Assembly: GCA_011525065.1 (NCBI GenBank)
Contig: WTIY01000002.1
Location: 1,940-12,312, forward strand
From: Flavobacteriales bacterium
GTDB taxonomy: Bacteria; Bacteroidota; Bacteroidia; Flavobacteriales; Flavobacteriaceae
Reading direction: 5' to 3'
DNA: 10,373 nucleotides
The stretch's first letter is position 1; each line of letters starts with the position of its first letter. The position numbers and the translations under genes are program-made. The notes beneath the pieces were generated by a model. That model saw only the letters and a list, made by a program, of their open reading frames with translations. It searched no databases and was not told the DNA's origin. Below are positions 1 to 6,131 of this stretch, in pieces.

Positions 1-496
1 AATCCACCAATCGTCCTTGCTCGTCGACCAAATACTTCTGGAAATTCCATCTTACTGCAGAATCTTGGGATCCGTTTTTGGCTTTTTGGGTCAACCACTG
101 ATACAGGGGGTGCTGATTGCGACCCTTGACCTCAACTTTGGCCGCCATAGGAAATTCTACACCATAATTAGAGCGACAAAAGCTTTGGATTTCCTGATCG
201 CTACCCGGCTCTTGACCCCCAAATTGATTACAGGGTAAACCGATGATCACCAGTTTGTCCTTGTAGTTTTCATGAAGCTCTTGAAGACCATCGTACTGAC
301 CTGTGAACCCACACTCTGAGGCAACATTGACAAAGAGGATTTTCTTGCCTTTGTATTGAGATAAATCTAAAGGCTTACCATCAATCCCCTCTAGAACAAT
401 ATCATAAATAGATTCCAAAGGTTCTTGTGCAGAGGTACTTTGGGCACCCCCAAAGGCGGAGAAACACAGTAGTCCTCCGAATAACATTCGTAGCAT
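1..496 (-). CDS. Exported thiol-dependent glutathione peroxidase (3' end cut by the window edge)
   Basis: This is a glutathione peroxidase family enzyme that reduces peroxides with a cysteine, probably recycled by thioredoxin rather than glutathione. From the ATG at 496, 165 residues are visible. Residues 1 to about 19 have a hydrophobic core ending in AFGGAQ and look like a cleavable signal peptide, so export to the periplasm is likely. The family motif NVASECGFTG (58-67) carries the peroxidatic Cys62, encoded by TGT, so it is not a selenoprotein. The second motif LPCNQFGGQEPG (87-98) carries the active-site Gln95. RWNF (149-152) supplies the Trp and Asn of the catalytic tetrad. FCRSNYGVEFPM (106-117) carries Cys107, at the usual resolving-cysteine position of thioredoxin-type members. 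A second in-frame ATG at 487 is also possible. Only a few C-terminal residues should be missing. The ATG is 24 bases past the tRNA-Leu terminator, leaving little room for a separate promoter. Confidence 0.93.
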   Translation of the reverse strand, partial: MLRMLFGGLLCFSAFGGAQSTSAQEPLESIYDIVLEGIDGKPLDLSQYKGKKILFVNVASECGFTGQYDGLQELHENYKDKLVIIGLPCNQFGGQEPGSDQEIQSFCRSNYGVEFPMAAKVEVKGRNQHPLYQWLTQKAKNGSQDSAVRWNFQKYLVDEQGRLVD

Positions 497-519
497 AGCT
501 TTTTTTTGGTAAAGATAAA

Positions 520-547
520 AAAAGGCCCCGAATTCTCGGGGCCTTTT
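520..547 (-). terminator. Intrinsic terminator after tRNA-Leu
   Basis: The arms AAAAGGCCCCG and CGGGGCCTTTT form a strong G+C-rich stem around a short loop (531-536). On the minus strand it is followed by seven T residues. It begins right after the tRNA-Leu discriminator base. The flanking A-run on the other side could let it act in both directions, but no plus-strand gene needs it here. Confidence 0.85.
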
Positions 548-548
548 G

Positions 549-634
549 TACAGAAGACGGGACTTGAACCCGTACGGACATTACTGTCCACTGGATTTTA
601 AGTCCAGCGTGTCTACCAATTCCACCACTTCTGC
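549..634 (-). tRNA. tRNA-Leu (anticodon UAA)
   Basis: The 86-base gene folds as a class II tRNA. Acceptor GCAGAAG pairs with CTTCTGT; the first pair is G-U, as in E. coli tRNA-Leu(UAA). The discriminator base is A. The anticodon stem CTGGA/TCCAG encloses CT-TAA-AA, giving anticodon UAA. A long variable arm (GGACA, GTAA loop, TGTCC) and a T arm (ACGGG, TTCAAGT, CCCGT) follow. CCA is not encoded and must be added after transcription. Only 13 bases separate it from the U-tract of the preceding hairpin, so it probably depends on read-through from tRNA-Gly. Confidence 0.97.
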
Positions 635-643
635 AACAGTGAT

Positions 644-669
644 AAAAAAAGCCGAACGCGTTCGGCTTT
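644..669 (-). terminator. Hairpin and U-tract between tRNA-Gly and tRNA-Leu
   Basis: A perfect 22-base palindrome (648-669) forms a nine-pair stem AAAGCCGAA/TTCGGCTTT with a CGCG loop. On the minus strand it is followed by a run of T residues. It starts four bases after the 3' end of tRNA-Gly. It has the form of an intrinsic terminator but sits inside what looks like a tRNA operon. It may terminate partially or guide 3' processing. Confidence 0.8.
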
Positions 670-673
670 GCAG

Positions 674-746
674 AGCGAAAAACGGGATTCGAACCCGCGA
701 CCTCCACCTTGGCAAGGTGGCGCTCTACCAACTGAGCTATTTTCGC
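674..746 (-). tRNA. tRNA-Gly (anticodon GCC)
   Basis: The 73-base gene folds as a standard cloverleaf. Acceptor GCGAAAA pairs with TTTTCGC, and the discriminator is T, as expected for tRNA-Gly. The D arm contains AGCTCAGTTGGTAGAGC. Anticodon stem CCACC/GGTGG encloses TT-GCC-AA, giving anticodon GCC. The T arm is GCGGG-TTCGAAT-CCCGT with one G-U pair. CCA is not encoded. A good promoter lies about 40 bases upstream. Confidence 0.97.
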
Positions 747-785
747 AAGATATCTTTTGAACATCACTTCCTTAGGAAGCGGGAG

Positions 786-815
786 CAAATTTAAAATAAT
801 TAGGACAAATTCAAA
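786..815 (-). promoter_or_regulatory. Flavobacterial-type promoter for tRNA-Gly
   Basis: On the minus strand a TTG (814-812, part of TTTG) is followed after 18 bases by TAAATTTG (793-786). The latter matches the Bacteroidota -7 consensus TAnnTTTG at every fixed position. The predicted transcript would start near 780, giving a leader of about 35 bases before tRNA-Gly. Confidence 0.7.
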
Positions 816-827
816 GCGAAAATTTGG

Positions 828-845
828 AAAAAAACAAGGCCCTTG
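828..845 (-). terminator. Possible weak terminator of mutS
   Basis: Six bases after the mutS stop codon, the minus strand has the short inverted repeat CAAGG-G-CCTTG followed by seven T residues. The U-tract is good, but the stem is only four to five pairs, so the call is tentative. Its position between mutS and the tRNA-Gly promoter fits a transcription boundary. Confidence 0.4.
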
Positions 846-850
846 GCTCA

Positions 851-3463
851 TTATTTTCCAGCCTTATCGCCCGCTCCGAGCAATAGTTTCTTTATATCAT
901 TGAGCGTCATGAGCGCCGCCATAGGAGTCAAATTGTCTATGTCGGTATTGAGTATTTTTTGTTTGATGTCCTCTAAAAGGGGATCGTCCAACTGGATAAA
1001 ACTAAGCTGAAGCGCCTCGGCCGCTGAAGTTTTGACATCAGTCGCTTGCTGGCTAGACGAGCGCATGGACTCGAGTTGTTTTAATATGGCTTCTGACCTG
1101 CGGATTACCGCATCGGGCATACCCGCCATTTTAGCCACATGAATCCCAAAGCTGTGCTCCGAACCTCCAGCCACAAGAGTCCGCAAAAATAAAACCGTAT
1201 CGTTCATTTCTTTGACCGCCACATTGAAGTTTTTAATGCGGTCAAACGTCTGAGTCATTTCATTGAGCTCGTGGTAATGAGTGGCGAATAGCGTTTTCGC
1301 CCTCGAGGGATGCTCGTGCAAGTATTCGCTAATGGCCCAAGCAATGGAAATCCCGTCATAAGTACTGGTCCCGCGGCCTATTTCATCGAGCAGGATCAAA
1401 CTGCGCTCTGAGACGTTGTTCAAAATACTGGCCGTTTCGTTCATCTCAACCATAAAGGTGGATTCGCCTTGGGCAATATTGTCACTGGCTCCCACGCGAG
1501 TGAATATTTTATCGACCACCCCCATACTCACCGCCTTTGCCGGGACAAAAGAACCCATTTGAGCCATGATTACAATAAGCGCAGTTTGACGCAGCAAAGC
1601 GCTCTTACCACTCATGTTTGGCCCCGTGATCATGATGATTTGTTGGGTCTCTCGGTCGAGAAAAACATCATTGGCCACATAAGGGCTGTCCTGCGGCAAA
1701 TGGCGCTCAATTACCGGATGACGACCTTGTTTTATGCTCAGGGCATGTCCTTCATCCAATTCAGGACCAACATAATTATTGTTTTGGGCTAGGGTCGCAA
1801 AACCCATCAAACAATCCATTTCGGCCAGGGCAGCGGCTGTCTTTTGAACGGCCCCGATAAAGGGCAATATTCGCGTCACCAATCCGGCGAATAACTCTTG
1901 TTCCAAAATCGCAATACGCTCTTCAGCGCCAAAAATTTTGGCCTCATAGGTTTTGAGTTCTTCGGTAATATAACGCTCAGCATTCACCAAGGTTTGCTTT
2001 CGGATCCAATGTTCCGGCACTTTGTCCTTATGCGTGTTGCGCACCTCGATGTAATAGCCAAAGACATTATTGGCATCTATTTTAAGTGAGGGAATGCCCG
2101 TTTCATGTTGATGACGCTCTAGCATCTCCTCCAGATGGGCCTTTCCACCAAAGGCTATTGAGCGCAGCTCATCGAGCTCCTGACTCACCCCTTCTGCGAT
2201 GATGGAGCCCTTACTGAGTAGGGCTGGCGGATGCTGCTCAAGCTCACGATCAATGCTGGCCACCAGATCGGGACATAAATCCATTGACTTCCCTAGGGCC
2301 TGTAGTGCTGTTTGTCCAGAAGTTTCTGCTGCCGCTTTTATGGGTGCGGCGGCCATCAATGAATCGGCCAAATAACGAACTTCTTTGGGATTGATTTTGC
2401 CAGTAGCAGTCTTTGAAATCAATCGCTCTAAATCACCTACGCCTTTAAAACCTGCACGCAAATCTTCACGCAATTCAGCCTGATCACTCCAATAACGAAC
2501 GACCTGATGACGCTGCTGAATTAGACTGTGGTCCTTCAAAGGCAAGGCCATCCAGCGCTTGAGCAGTCGGCCGCCCATCGGAGAAATGGTCTGGTCCATC
2601 ACCCCAAAGAGCGTAGCGCTCGAGCCGCCAGACCCATGAAATAACTCCAGGTTGCGCATGGTGAACTGATCCATCCAAACGTACTGATCTTGAGCGATAC
2701 GCGTCAATTTTGTAATGTGACTTAAATCCCGGTGTTGGGTCGTGCTGATGTAATGCAATATGGCGCCGGCAGCGATGATTCCCTGTTCCATTTTATCGAC
2801 TCCGAATCCCTTGAGACTTTTCGTTTTAAAATGTCCTAACAGTAAATCATCAGCATAAGTTCTTTGGAAGACCCAGTCCTCGAGAAAAAAAGCGTGACGA
2901 GCATCAGCCGTCGATTGCTGAATCTGCGTCCGCTCTTTTTTGTGCCAAAGCACTTCGGCTGGATTAAATTTCTGTAACAAGGCCTCCGCGTGCTGACGAT
3001 TGCCTTGAGCGACTAAGAACTCTCCGGTACTGATGTCCAAAAAAGCCACTCCGCTGAGGGTGTCTTCATGATAGACGGCGGCTAAAAAATTATTGCTTTT
3101 GCGCTGCAGAATATCATCGTTTAAGGCTACCCCAGGAGTTACAAGTTCAGTCACTCCGCGCTTGACAATGGTCTTGGTTTGCTTGGGGTCCTCGAGTTGA
3201 TCACAAATGGCCACACGACAACCAGCCATGACCAGTTTGGGTAAATAGGTATTCAGCGCATGGTGGGGAAAACCGGCAAGCTCGGTCTGATCACCGCCAT
3301 TATTTCGGGCCGTTAAAGTAATGTTTAAAATTTCTGCCGCCCGCACTGCATCAGCGCCAAAGGTCTCGTAAAAATCCCCCACGCGAAACAACAACAAAGC
3401 ATCGGGATACTTGGTTTTGATCCCTTGGTATTGTTTCATTAAAGGCGTTATTTTTTTGGCCAT
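851..3463 (-). CDS. mutS: DNA mismatch repair ATPase MutS
   Basis: MutS binds mispaired bases and small loops and, with ATP, recruits MutL. The chosen ATG at 3463 gives 870 residues, normal for the family, starting MAKKITPLMKQYQGIK. The mismatch-reading Phe-x-Glu motif is F31-Y32-E33 within GDFYETFG. The ATPase domain has Walker A GPNMSGKS (614-621), STFMVEM (668-674), Walker B LLDEIGRGTS with D693 and E694, and ATHYHEL (727-733). Q819-L-S-F-I resembles a sliding-clamp-binding peptide like that near the C terminus of E. coli MutS. The tail LTPMAALMTLNDIKKL (845-860) is the usual C-terminal helical motif. The frame stays open for 110 more codons upstream, but that stretch is antisense to the next gene and lacks MutS similarity. 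There is no Shine-Dalgarno sequence, as is usual in Bacteroidota. I found no convincing promoter for it. Confidence 0.98.
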   Translation of the reverse strand: MAKKITPLMKQYQGIKTKYPDALLLFRVGDFYETFGADAVRAAEILNITLTARNNGGDQTELAGFPHHALNTYLPKLVMAGCRVAICDQLEDPKQTKTIVKRGVTELVTPGVALNDDILQRKSNNFLAAVYHEDTLSGVAFLDISTGEFLVAQGNRQHAEALLQKFNPAEVLWHKKERTQIQQSTADARHAFFLEDWVFQRTYADDLLLGHFKTKSLKGFGVDKMEQGIIAAGAILHYISTTQHRDLSHITKLTRIAQDQYVWMDQFTMRNLELFHGSGGSSATLFGVMDQTISPMGGRLLKRWMALPLKDHSLIQQRHQVVRYWSDQAELREDLRAGFKGVGDLERLISKTATGKINPKEVRYLADSLMAAAPIKAAAETSGQTALQALGKSMDLCPDLVASIDRELEQHPPALLSKGSIIAEGVSQELDELRSIAFGGKAHLEEMLERHQHETGIPSLKIDANNVFGYYIEVRNTHKDKVPEHWIRKQTLVNAERYITEELKTYEAKIFGAEERIAILEQELFAGLVTRILPFIGAVQKTAAALAEMDCLMGFATLAQNNNYVGPELDEGHALSIKQGRHPVIERHLPQDSPYVANDVFLDRETQQIIMITGPNMSGKSALLRQTALIVIMAQMGSFVPAKAVSMGVVDKIFTRVGASDNIAQGESTFMVEMNETASILNNVSERSLILLDEIGRGTSTYDGISIAWAISEYLHEHPSRAKTLFATHYHELNEMTQTFDRIKNFNVAVKEMNDTVLFLRTLVAGGSEHSFGIHVAKMAGMPDAVIRRSEAILKQLESMRSSSQQATDVKTSAAEALQLSFIQLDDPLLEDIKQKILNTDIDNLTPMAALMTLNDIKKLLLGAGDKAGK

Positions 3464-3513
3464 GCTCGGAGGAATTACGCGAGAAAGGCTAAGGTACTTA
3501 TTAAATAAAATTT

Positions 3514-3544
3514 GAGAAAATTCTCTGGTCCAATTCTTTGGACC
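3514..3544. repeat. Two adjacent inverted repeats between mutS and the methyltransferase gene
   Basis: GAGAA-aa-TTCTC (3514-3525) is followed at once by GGTCCA-attctt-TGGACC (3527-3544). They lie in the 166-base divergent spacer. They could be protein-binding sites or a leader hairpin of mutS, but short repeats like these can also arise by chance. Confidence 0.4.
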
Positions 3545-3590
3545 CATAGGCCGATCAAACCTTGACCTGAGAACAAAGGGCCACAGAGCG

Positions 3591-3620
3591 TTGCATCTGT
3601 TTCTGAAAGACGTATTTTTG
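3591..3620 (+). promoter_or_regulatory. Flavobacterial-type promoter of the SpoU methyltransferase gene
   Basis: TTG at 3591-3593 is followed after 19 bases by TATTTTTG (3613-3620), a full match to TAnnTTTG. The -7 element ends nine bases before the ATG at 3630. The mRNA would therefore have a leader of only a few bases. Confidence 0.65.
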
Positions 3621-3629
3621 CATGACATC

Positions 3630-4166
3630 ATGAAACACCGAAAACTCGATAACAACGAATTAGACCGTCCTGACTTGCAGGCGCTTAAGTTCATTGAGCG
3701 ACATCCGGTGCACGTGGTTTTAGACAACATTCGCAGCCTAAACAACATCGGATCGGTCTTTAGAACCGCTGATGCTTTTTTGGCCGCGCACATTCACCTT
3801 TGTGGATTTACCGCAACACCCCCACATCGGGACATTCACAAAACCGCCCTTGGCGCCACCGAAAGCGTGCCATGGACCCATCATCAGCAGACCCGTCAGG
3901 CCATAGAATTGCTAAAATCTCGCGGAGTCAAAGTATGGGCCGTAGAGCAAGCCGAAGGAGCAACTCTGCTGCAAGACTGGACCACGGATCAGAATCAGGC
4001 GGTGGCCTTTGTCTTTGGTAATGAAGTCAAAGGAGTGGCTCAAGACATCGTCGATCACTGCGATGGGGTTTTAGAAATCCCCCAACATGGGCTCAAACAT
4101 TCGCTGAATATATCGGTAAGTGCAGGAATGGTGCTTTGGGAGGCCTTTAAGCGCTATGGGCTGTGA
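3630..4166 (+). CDS. Single-domain SpoU (TrmH-type) RNA 2'-O-methyltransferase
   Basis: This enzyme is predicted to transfer a methyl group from S-adenosylmethionine to a ribose 2'-OH in tRNA or rRNA. The SPOUT knot motifs are all present: NIGSVFRTADAF (39-50) with the conserved Arg45, FVFGNEVKGV (127-136), and the knot segment ending HSLNISVSAG (157-166). At 178 residues it holds only the catalytic domain, without the N-terminal RNA-binding domain of RlmB. It is close in size to TrmL, but the target nucleotide cannot be read from the sequence. The ATG at 3630 is preferred over an upstream in-frame TTG at 3591, because that TTG is the promoter's -33 element and the extension (MHLFLKDVFLHDI) does not look like the family. 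The gene is divergent from mutS. Its last 20 bases overlap the convergent folK-dNK gene. Confidence 0.93.
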   Translation: MKHRKLDNNELDRPDLQALKFIERHPVHVVLDNIRSLNNIGSVFRTADAFLAAHIHLCGFTATPPHRDIHKTALGATESVPWTHHQQTRQAIELLKSRGVKVWAVEQAEGATLLQDWTTDQNQAVAFVFGNEVKGVAQDIVDHCDGVLEIPQHGLKHSLNISVSAGMVLWEAFKRYGL

Positions 4167-5310
4167 TTTGCCTTAAAATCTTGAGGTAATCCCCACGACG
4201 ATTGACAAAATCCAGGTCGTTTAAATCAATGCGCATCACCGGTCCTTGATGCATCTCACTGCCTAAATGGGTCATGTACCCCGAATGAATTTTTTGCAGA
4301 TAAGCCGCGTCGATGGATTGCTCATAACTTCGGCCGCGCTGCTTGATGTTATCCAAAAGTCGCTCGGTAGACTGAACCAAATAGACATAGGCTTTTGGTC
4401 GGGGTAATTCACGATGCATCAGATGAAAAAACTTTTGGTACAGCTCAAATTCATTTGCCGTCAAAGTAATCTTAGCAAAAATAAGCGACTTGTAGCGATC
4501 GTAATCGGTGATGATCAAATCACTAAACAAATCGTACTGGGCACTTTGCTCGGCGAGCTGTTGAAAACGATCTGCCAAAAAAGACATCTCTAAGGCAAAG
4601 GCATAACGCTGTGGATCTTTATAGAATTCAGGTAAAAAGGGATTGTCTGCAAAACGCTCTAAAATCAATTTTCCATTGAAATCGCGTGCAATCATTTGGG
4701 CCAAAGACGTCTTGCCTGCCCCAATATTACCCTCAATCGCCACATAACCCAAGGCATTAAAATCAAGGGAATCAGCCGGGTTGACCAGAGCCCGATCTAT
4801 GGCCTCAGGGATGCTGGTATCAGGGCACTTGGCTTTGAGCTGACTTAAATTCAAATTATGCTGAGGATGGACCCAGTCTGGAGTCACCTCAGAAAATGGC
4901 TGCAGTACAAAAAGACGCTGTTGAATTCTGGGGTGCGGCAAAATCAAGGATTCCCCGTCCAGGATCTGGTCCTCACACGCCAAAAAATCCAGGTCAATGG
5001 TTCTACTGCTGTAGGTCTTTGTGGCCTGATTGTTTTGATTTTTATCGGTGCGTTTACGACCCAATTCTTGCTCGATCAAAAGCAGGGTTGACATGACTTG
5101 ATCGGTGGTGAGGGTCGTCTGACAATGCACCACTGCATTGAGAAAATCCTGCCCGTCAAATCCCATGGCTGGGCTTTGATAGACCCTAGAGATATTGCAG
5201 GTATGACCGATGCGCTCGAAGATTAAATCCAAGGCCTTTTGCAGGTGCTCCAGACGGTCTCCGAGGTTACTTCCCAGTCCAATATAAATATTTTGCAGTG
5301 GCTCGATAAT
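4147..5310 (-). CDS. folK: Bifunctional HPPK (FolK)-deoxynucleoside kinase fusion, probable non-canonical start codon
   Basis: The N-terminal half is 6-hydroxymethyl-7,8-dihydropterin pyrophosphokinase, a step of folate synthesis. It has IYIGLGSNLGDR near the start and SSRTIDLDFL (101-110), which carries the two magnesium-binding Asp residues. The C-terminal half, from about residue 188, is a deoxynucleoside kinase for salvage. It has P-loop GNIGAGKTS (194-202), ERFADNPF (218-225), TDYDRYKSLIFAK (268-280) and the lid RGRSYE (325-330). Numbering assumes initiation at the ATT at 5310, giving 387 residues. No ATG, GTG or TTG lies in frame between the stop at 5316-5314 and the HPPK motif. The first standard codon is TTG at 5232, which would delete GLGSNLGDR. 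ATT at 5310 has the A-rich upstream context usual here. CTG at 5298 would give the same spacing to the motif as the E. coli Met. The start is uncertain; the function is not. Confidence 0.92.
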   Translation of the reverse strand: MIEPLQNIYIGLGSNLGDRLEHLQKALDLIFERIGHTCNISRVYQSPAMGFDGQDFLNAVVHCQTTLTTDQVMSTLLLIEQELGRKRTDKNQNNQATKTYSSRTIDLDFLACEDQILDGESLILPHPRIQQRLFVLQPFSEVTPDWVHPQHNLNLSQLKAKCPDTSIPEAIDRALVNPADSLDFNALGYVAIEGNIGAGKTSLAQMIARDFNGKLILERFADNPFLPEFYKDPQRYAFALEMSFLADRFQQLAEQSAQYDLFSDLIITDYDRYKSLIFAKITLTANEFELYQKFFHLMHRELPRPKAYVYLVQSTERLLDNIKQRGRSYEQSIDAAYLQKIHSGYMTHLGSEMHQGPVMRIDLNDLDFVNRRGDYLKILRQITAHSA

Positions 5311-5322
5311 CGTTTACTTTTA
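5293..5322 (+). promoter_or_regulatory. Probable promoter of the yhhQ-type gene
   Basis: TTG at 5293-5295 is followed after 19 bases by TACTTTTA (5315-5322). This matches TAnnTTTG at all fixed positions but the last. A transcript would start near 5328, with a leader of about 54 bases containing the inverted repeat at 5347-5359. The element overlaps the 5' end of the divergent folK fusion. Confidence 0.4.
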
Positions 5323-5346
5323 CCTTAAGCGAAAATAATCAACTGT

Positions 5347-5359
5347 CAGGGAATCCCTG
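5347..5359. repeat. 13-base palindrome in the divergent folK/yhhQ spacer
   Basis: CAGGGA-A-TCCCTG is a perfect inverted repeat. It lies 22 bases before the yhhQ-type ATG and between the two divergent genes. As RNA it would make a small stem (CAGGG/CCCTG, loop AAT); as DNA it could be an operator. It is too compact to be a known queuosine-pathway riboswitch. Confidence 0.5.
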
Positions 5360-5381
5360 CGGGTTTAATTAAAAAAACACC

Positions 5382-6077
5382 ATGACGGCACAAGACAAAA
5401 CATTGGCCTTGCGGATTTACATCATTTTAGGCGCGCTTTTTATTTGCTCACTGGTGGTGTCAAACCTCATTTTTCAAAAATTCTTCTCCTGGGACTTTTT
5501 CGGCCTCTATACTTTTGAAATCTCAGTGGGTATTTTACCTTACCCGCTGACCTTTTTAATCACTGATCTTATCAGTGAGATTTATGGTAAAAAAATGGCC
5601 AATCGAGTGGTTACCGCAGGGATCTTTGCCTCGGTTTTTTCGCTGCTGATTATCAGTGCCGGACAAGCGGTCCCCGCTACAGAGTGGAGTCCTATAGATA
5701 ACGCTTTATTTGACAAGGTGTTCGGAGCTACCATTTTGGCGGTACTGGCCTCGATGATTGCCTACCTTTTGGCCCAATACATCGACATCCACCTCTACCA
5801 CTTTTGGAAAAACCTCACCAAGGGCAAACACCTTTGGCTGCGCAATAATTTCTCCACCTTTTTATCCCAGTTTGTGGATACGTTTTCGGTTTTGTTTCTG
5901 CTCTGTGTCTTTGGCAAAATAGACTGGGCACTATTCGGCGGACTATTGCTTAGTGGTTATTTATTTAAAGTCTTGGTCGCGGCCTGCGACACCCCACTGA
6001 TGTATTTAGGAGTGGCCTTGTTTCGCAAGCGCTTTAAAATCGATAAGCACCAGGAAATTGATTTGAGTTTCTCATAA
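5382..6077 (+). CDS. Queuosine precursor transporter, YhhQ/VUT family
   Basis: This is an inner-membrane protein of the YhhQ (DUF165, VUT) family, which imports preQ0/preQ1-type precursors of the tRNA base queuosine. The 231-residue product has six likely membrane spans, near 12-31, 43-63, 76-95, 112-131, 157-177 and 184-212. Family landmarks are LPYPLTFLITDLISEIYGKK (52-71), with charged residues inside a membrane region, AQYIDIHLYHFWK (131-143) and LRNNFSTFLSQFVDT (153-167). Length and start are typical. The ATG follows an A-rich stretch without a Shine-Dalgarno sequence. No queuosine synthesis gene is visible nearby, so the window does not show whether the host makes or only salvages the precursor. 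The substrate is inferred from the family. Confidence 0.92.
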   Translation: MTAQDKTLALRIYIILGALFICSLVVSNLIFQKFFSWDFFGLYTFEISVGILPYPLTFLITDLISEIYGKKMANRVVTAGIFASVFSLLIISAGQAVPATEWSPIDNALFDKVFGATILAVLASMIAYLLAQYIDIHLYHFWKNLTKGKHLWLRNNFSTFLSQFVDTFSVLFLLCVFGKIDWALFGGLLLSGYLFKVLVAACDTPLMYLGVALFRKRFKIDKHQEIDLSFS

Positions 6078-6131
6078 AGGGTTTCCACTGCATCATACGT
6101 GGCTCAATGTGCGTGATTGCGGTAGAGGATC

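Noticed and set aside
402..851. Open reading frames running through the tRNA region on both strands (402-851 minus, 546-794 plus)
   Set aside because: They read across two well-folded tRNA genes and their terminators, and their translations look like the familiar spurious products of tRNA sequence.
3464..3590. A promoter for mutS upstream of 3463
   Set aside because: TACCTTAG partly matches the -7 consensus, but no TTG lies 17-23 bases before it, so I could not support the call.
3464..3793. A 110-codon N-terminal extension of mutS
   Set aside because: The extension is antisense to the methyltransferase gene and its promoter, has no MutS-like sequence, and the family start MAKK...TPLMKQY lies at 3463.
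5323..5381. A preQ1 riboswitch in the leader of the queuosine precursor transporter
   Set aside because: The only hairpin is CAGGG/CCCTG with a three-base loop. There is no long L1 loop to pair with the downstream A-rich tail, as the preQ1-I fold requires.
6078..6131. A terminator between the yhhQ-type gene and DUF2797
   Set aside because: The 54-base convergent spacer has only weak, broken complementarity and no U-tract on either strand.
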